A stretch of DNA of 64,000 bases from Bremerella volcania (GTDB taxonomy: Bacteria; Planctomycetota; Planctomycetia; Pirellulales; Pirellulaceae), in assembly GCF_007748115.1 (NCBI RefSeq), contig NZ_CP036289.1, forward strand, positions 744,001 to 808,000. The letters are read 5' to 3'. This document shows, piece after piece, positions 61,121 to 64,000 of this stretch (position 1 is its first letter; the number at the start of each line of letters is the position of its first letter). A program made the translations under genes and the position numbers. The notes beneath the pieces are model-generated. The model saw only the letters and a program-made list of their open reading frames with translations, was not told the DNA's origin and did not search any database.

Positions 61121-64000
61121 ATGACGCACCGGATTCCTCAATTGCTATTCGCCTTGCTCATCGGTCCGGTAATCGGTTCGAACGCTTTGGGGCAAGAGCA
61201 GATCCCCAACCAGGAGCGTGCTTTCTTTGAAGAGAAGGTCCGTCCGATCCTGGTCACCCATTGTTACGAGTGCCACGCCGAGGCATCGAAAGAGATTGGT
61301 GGGAAGCTGCTGCTGGATAGCCGTGCAGGGATCTTAAAAGGTGGCGAATCTGGTCCGGCCGTTGTGCCTGGCGATCCTGAGAAGAGCTTGCTGCTGGACG
61401 CTTTACATTACGAATCGTTCGAGATGCCGCCTGATAAGCCCCTCTCAGAATCGGAGATCCATGTGATTTCGCAGTGGATCCAGCGGGGGGCTTGGGATCC
61501 GCGAACGAAAGAGGTGAAAACTGGGCCGAAGGAGAGTTGGACACCGGAAGAACTGTGGTCATTCTATCCACGGAAATTAACGGATCCTCCAAGCGTCGAG
61601 CAGAAAGACTGGCCGCTAGGTCCGATCGATCAGTTCGTGCTGCACCAAATGGAACAGGCCGGGGCCCAGCCCACGGCCGATGCTGAGCTTCCCGCGCTGC
61701 TTCGACGCTTGTACTACGACCTGATCGGTCTTCCCCCCTCGGTGAAAGAAATCGAATCATTTGTGCAAGCGGCGACGAAAGATCGCCAGCTTGCCATGCA
61801 GGCAGTGGTGGACGAGTTGCTTTCGCGACCTCAGTTTGGCGAACACTGGGGAAGGCACTGGCTTGATGTTGCTCGGTACGGTGAGTCGAATGGGAACGAC
61901 GGTTTGTCCCGCAATGCCACCTTCCCCCATGCCTGGCGGTATCGCGACTATGTCATCGACGCCATCAATCGCGACGTCCCCTACGATCGGTTTCTGACCG
62001 AACAGATTGCCGGCGACCTGTTGCCTGCCGCGACAGCCCAGGAGCGAAACCGATTGCTGGTTGCGACCGGCTTCTTGGCCATTGGCTCGAAGCCTGCATC
62101 GGCGATGAACAAAGATTTCCCAATGGATATCGTTGACGATCAGATCAACACGGTCAGCACGGCCGTCATGGGGCTTAGTGTTGCGTGTGCCCGCTGCCAT
62201 GACCATAAGCACGATCCTATTCCAACTCGCGACTATTATGCCTTGGCGGGCATTTTCAAGAGTAGTGAGACGCTCTACGGCGCCGCAGGCAACGAGAAAT
62301 TGACCGCGCCTCCAACGGAACTGCATATCCTGCAATCCGAACTCCCCGACGCTGGCGCGAAGCTTGAACAGATGAAAGCTTCCCTCGATTTACCTGCCGA
62401 ATACTTTGACCAGACCCAGCAGTTAAATCCAGCGGTAAACGTTCCGCTTGATCAATTGCCTGAAGGGTGGAAGGAAGTCGGCTCGTCGAAGTTTTCCCAA
62501 GCCGAGTTTGCCCAGCTCAGAGAGTCTTACCTGGAAGGGAGCGCCGCCGATCTGACGGCGGACTATACCGTTTCGTTCTGGTTCAAGAACGAGATGGACA
62601 ACAATGCACGGCCAATCACGACATACCTGTTTACCCGTGGTGAGCTTGGTAACAAAGAGATTCCTGGCGACCACCTGGGAATCGGAGGAACGCATGATCC
62701 AAAACGAACCGGGCGGTTGTTCGTATTCAACGGCAACAAGAAGAAGGCTTCCCTGGGTGGATCGACCATCATTTCGCCAGGGACGTGGAATCACGTGGTC
62801 ATGGTCCGCCAAGGGGATCGGATCCGTGTGTATCTCAATGGAGTACAAAAGCCGGAAATTGATGGCAAGCTCGAATCGACCTTTGGCAATGAGAGTCGTT
62901 TCAGCTTCGGGGGAAGAAGCGAAGGCTTCGCACCCCTCACGGGAAACCTGGCTCACTTCAGCTTGTTTTCACAATCGCTTTCCGATACAGATGTCGTTTC
63001 TTTGCACGATGCCTCAGGCCGCCCTAAGGGGGTAACGCAACTTGGACTGGCAATGGGTGTTCGGGAAGCGACGAAGCCTGCGGACTGTAAGGTGCACATC
63101 AATGGCACCAGTGCTAAGTTGGGGGCTGAGGTGCCACGCGGTGCTCTCACCGCATGTTGGAAGGCAGTGCAGGGAGAAGCGTCCTCACCGATCGTCCCGG
63201 ACCTGACGATTCCCGACGCCGGTAGCGGACGACTTGAATTGGCCCATTGGTTAACCGATCCGCGGCAACCCCAAACGTGGCGCGTGATGGTGAATCGAGT
63301 CTGGCTGAAGTTGATGGGGGAAGGGCTGGTCGCAACGCCGGACGATTTCGGCGTGTATGGTGCCCGGCCGACACATCCGGAACTGCTCGATTGGCTCGCG
63401 CAGGACTTTATTGACCGTGGCGGGTCGATCAAAGGATTGATTCGCTCGATTGTGCTGAGTCGAACGTATCAGTTGTCTAGCGACTACGATTCCATTATTG
63501 CCGATCGCGACCCCGAGAACCGATTATTGACGCGGCATCGCAAGCGACGCCTAAGCGCCGAGCAGCTACGCGACTCGATTCTTCTGGCAAGCGGAGCACT
63601 GAACCTGGAGCCTGCCGCAGGGAGTTCTATCCAAGACATCGATGCGCTAATCAACAAGCCTCCGCATGAAGCATCGACGTTGCATCAGCCGAGCAATCAT
63701 CGCAGCATCTATCTTTGCTACATGCGAAATGCCCCGCCTGCTCAACTGGCGGCCTTCGATTTACCCGACGGACTGAAAGTAACCGGCAAACGCAATCAAA
63801 CCGTGTTGCCAGCGCAGTCGCTGTTTCTATTGAACAGTCCCTTCGTTATCGAGCAGGCAGAGAACTTAGCATCGAAGGTAACCGCGGATCCCAAGGCCAC
63901 GACCGAAGAAAAGGTCACGTTCGCCTTCCGGCAAACATTACAACGCGATCCCAACGAGTCCGAGTTACAACAAGCGGTTACGCTCATTGATCGGCTCGAA
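61121..64000 (+). CDS. PSD1-type protein: PSCyt1, DUF1549, LamG insert, DUF1553 (partial at right edge)
   Basis: The frame runs from the ATG at 61121 to the window edge (960 codons, no stop), so the C terminus is missing. It starts with signal peptide THRIPQLLFALLIGPVIGSNA. A PSCyt1 module has CYECH at residues 48-52 and the EMPPDKPL tail. DUF1549 follows (PIDQFVLHQMEQ, LLRRLYYDLIGLPPS, GEHWGRHWLDVARYGESNG) with CARCHDHKHDP at 356-366. A LamG-like domain (about residues 470-620: YTVSFWFKNEMD, TWNHVVMVRQGDRIRVYLNG) is inserted before DUF1553 (VMVNRVWLKLMGEGLV, RRLSAEQLRDSILLASGAL). Here LamG is internal, whereas in the PSD1 protein at 11662 it is N-terminal. A DUF1501 gene would be expected just to the right. 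Confidence 0.93.
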   Translation, partial: MTHRIPQLLFALLIGPVIGSNALGQEQIPNQERAFFEEKVRPILVTHCYECHAEASKEIGGKLLLDSRAGILKGGESGPAVVPGDPEKSLLLDALHYESFEMPPDKPLSESEIHVISQWIQRGAWDPRTKEVKTGPKESWTPEELWSFYPRKLTDPPSVEQKDWPLGPIDQFVLHQMEQAGAQPTADAELPALLRRLYYDLIGLPPSVKEIESFVQAATKDRQLAMQAVVDELLSRPQFGEHWGRHWLDVARYGESNGNDGLSRNATFPHAWRYRDYVIDAINRDVPYDRFLTEQIAGDLLPAATAQERNRLLVATGFLAIGSKPASAMNKDFPMDIVDDQINTVSTAVMGLSVACARCHDHKHDPIPTRDYYALAGIFKSSETLYGAAGNEKLTAPPTELHILQSELPDAGAKLEQMKASLDLPAEYFDQTQQLNPAVNVPLDQLPEGWKEVGSSKFSQAEFAQLRESYLEGSAADLTADYTVSFWFKNEMDNNARPITTYLFTRGELGNKEIPGDHLGIGGTHDPKRTGRLFVFNGNKKKASLGGSTIISPGTWNHVVMVRQGDRIRVYLNGVQKPEIDGKLESTFGNESRFSFGGRSEGFAPLTGNLAHFSLFSQSLSDTDVVSLHDASGRPKGVTQLGLAMGVREATKPADCKVHINGTSAKLGAEVPRGALTACWKAVQGEASSPIVPDLTIPDAGSGRLELAHWLTDPRQPQTWRVMVNRVWLKLMGEGLVATPDDFGVYGARPTHPELLDWLAQDFIDRGGSIKGLIRSIVLSRTYQLSSDYDSIIADRDPENRLLTRHRKRRLSAEQLRDSILLASGALNLEPAAGSSIQDIDALINKPPHEASTLHQPSNHRSIYLCYMRNAPPAQLAAFDLPDGLKVTGKRNQTVLPAQSLFLLNSPFVIEQAENLASKVTADPKATTEEKVTFAFRQTLQRDPNESELQQAVTLIDRLE

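Noticed and set aside
1-64000. tRNA, rRNA, CRISPR arrays, insertion sequences and prophage genes
   Set aside because: Looked for characteristic tRNA loops, regularly spaced repeats and transposase or integrase motifs in the intergenic stretches and translations; none was found.

Overview
The window reads as a chromosomal segment of a planctomycete, most likely order Pirellulales (Blastopirellula/Bremerella/Rhodopirellula-like). The clues are lineage-typical families: two DUF1549/DUF1553 (PSD1/PSCyt) cytochrome proteins, a DUF1501 protein, a DUF1559 'H-X9-DG' pseudopilin-like protein, a sigma factor of the Rhodopirellula/Verrucomicrobium type paired with a FecR protein, and a DUF1552/DUF1592 pair. 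I see no tRNA, rRNA, CRISPR array, transposase or phage gene.

Layout. (1) 4-7253, minus strand: a surface-glycan locus with an ABC exporter (Wzm/Wzt-like), a cytidylyltransferase, a polysaccharide pyruvyltransferase, a NeuB-type synthase and a PseG-like protein. The NeuB/SpsF/PseG-like trio resembles the SpsE/SpsF/SpsG set of Bacillus spore-coat polysaccharide genes and suggests a nonulosonic acid. (2) 7872-16734, plus strand: an ECF-like sigma factor, a FecR-type membrane protein, a DUF1559 protein, a small lipoprotein, a large cytochrome/LamG PSD1 protein and a DUF1501 protein, closed by a strong terminator; an SGNH hydrolase follows. (3) 18244-22983, minus: an RND efflux pump and its adaptor. 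(4) 23390-34157: two near-duplicate GT-C-like membrane proteins in direct orientation bracket a tight minus-strand operon of eight genes plus one possible microprotein. The operon encodes a GtrA-epimerase fusion, a class II aldolase/AraD-like protein, a 2H phosphoesterase, a nucleotidyltransferase-phosphatase fusion, a sugar nucleotidyltransferase, a GtrA protein, a GDPD-like protein and a GT2. I do not recognise it as a described pathway; it is the best candidate for a new system. (5) 34440-38248, plus: DUF1552 and DUF1592-type cytochrome proteins. (6) 38450-43334, plus: a bacteriophytochrome operon (heme oxygenase, phytochrome kinase, response regulator, REC-kinase-REC hybrid) behind a good sigma-70-like promoter. 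(7) 43353-46475: class III fructose-1,6-bisphosphatase and a second SGNH hydrolase. (8) 46505-60456, minus: a second surface-glycan locus with glycosyltransferases, GT-C-like membrane proteins, methyltransferases, NeuA, a HAD phosphatase, a NeuB-SAF-cupin fusion and a Gfo/Idh oxidoreductase. (9) 61121-64000, plus: a second PSD1 protein that runs off the right edge.

How it fits together (inference): about half of the window is devoted to making and exporting surface polysaccharide carrying acidic sugars, from two separate nonulosonic acid modules and a third sugar-phosphate module. The rest is the planctomycete set of membrane/periplasmic cytochrome-linked proteins, light sensing, efflux and one gluconeogenic enzyme. 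Several gene starts use GTG or TTG and many genes overlap by 1-11 bases, so the minus-strand loci are probably co-transcribed and translationally coupled.
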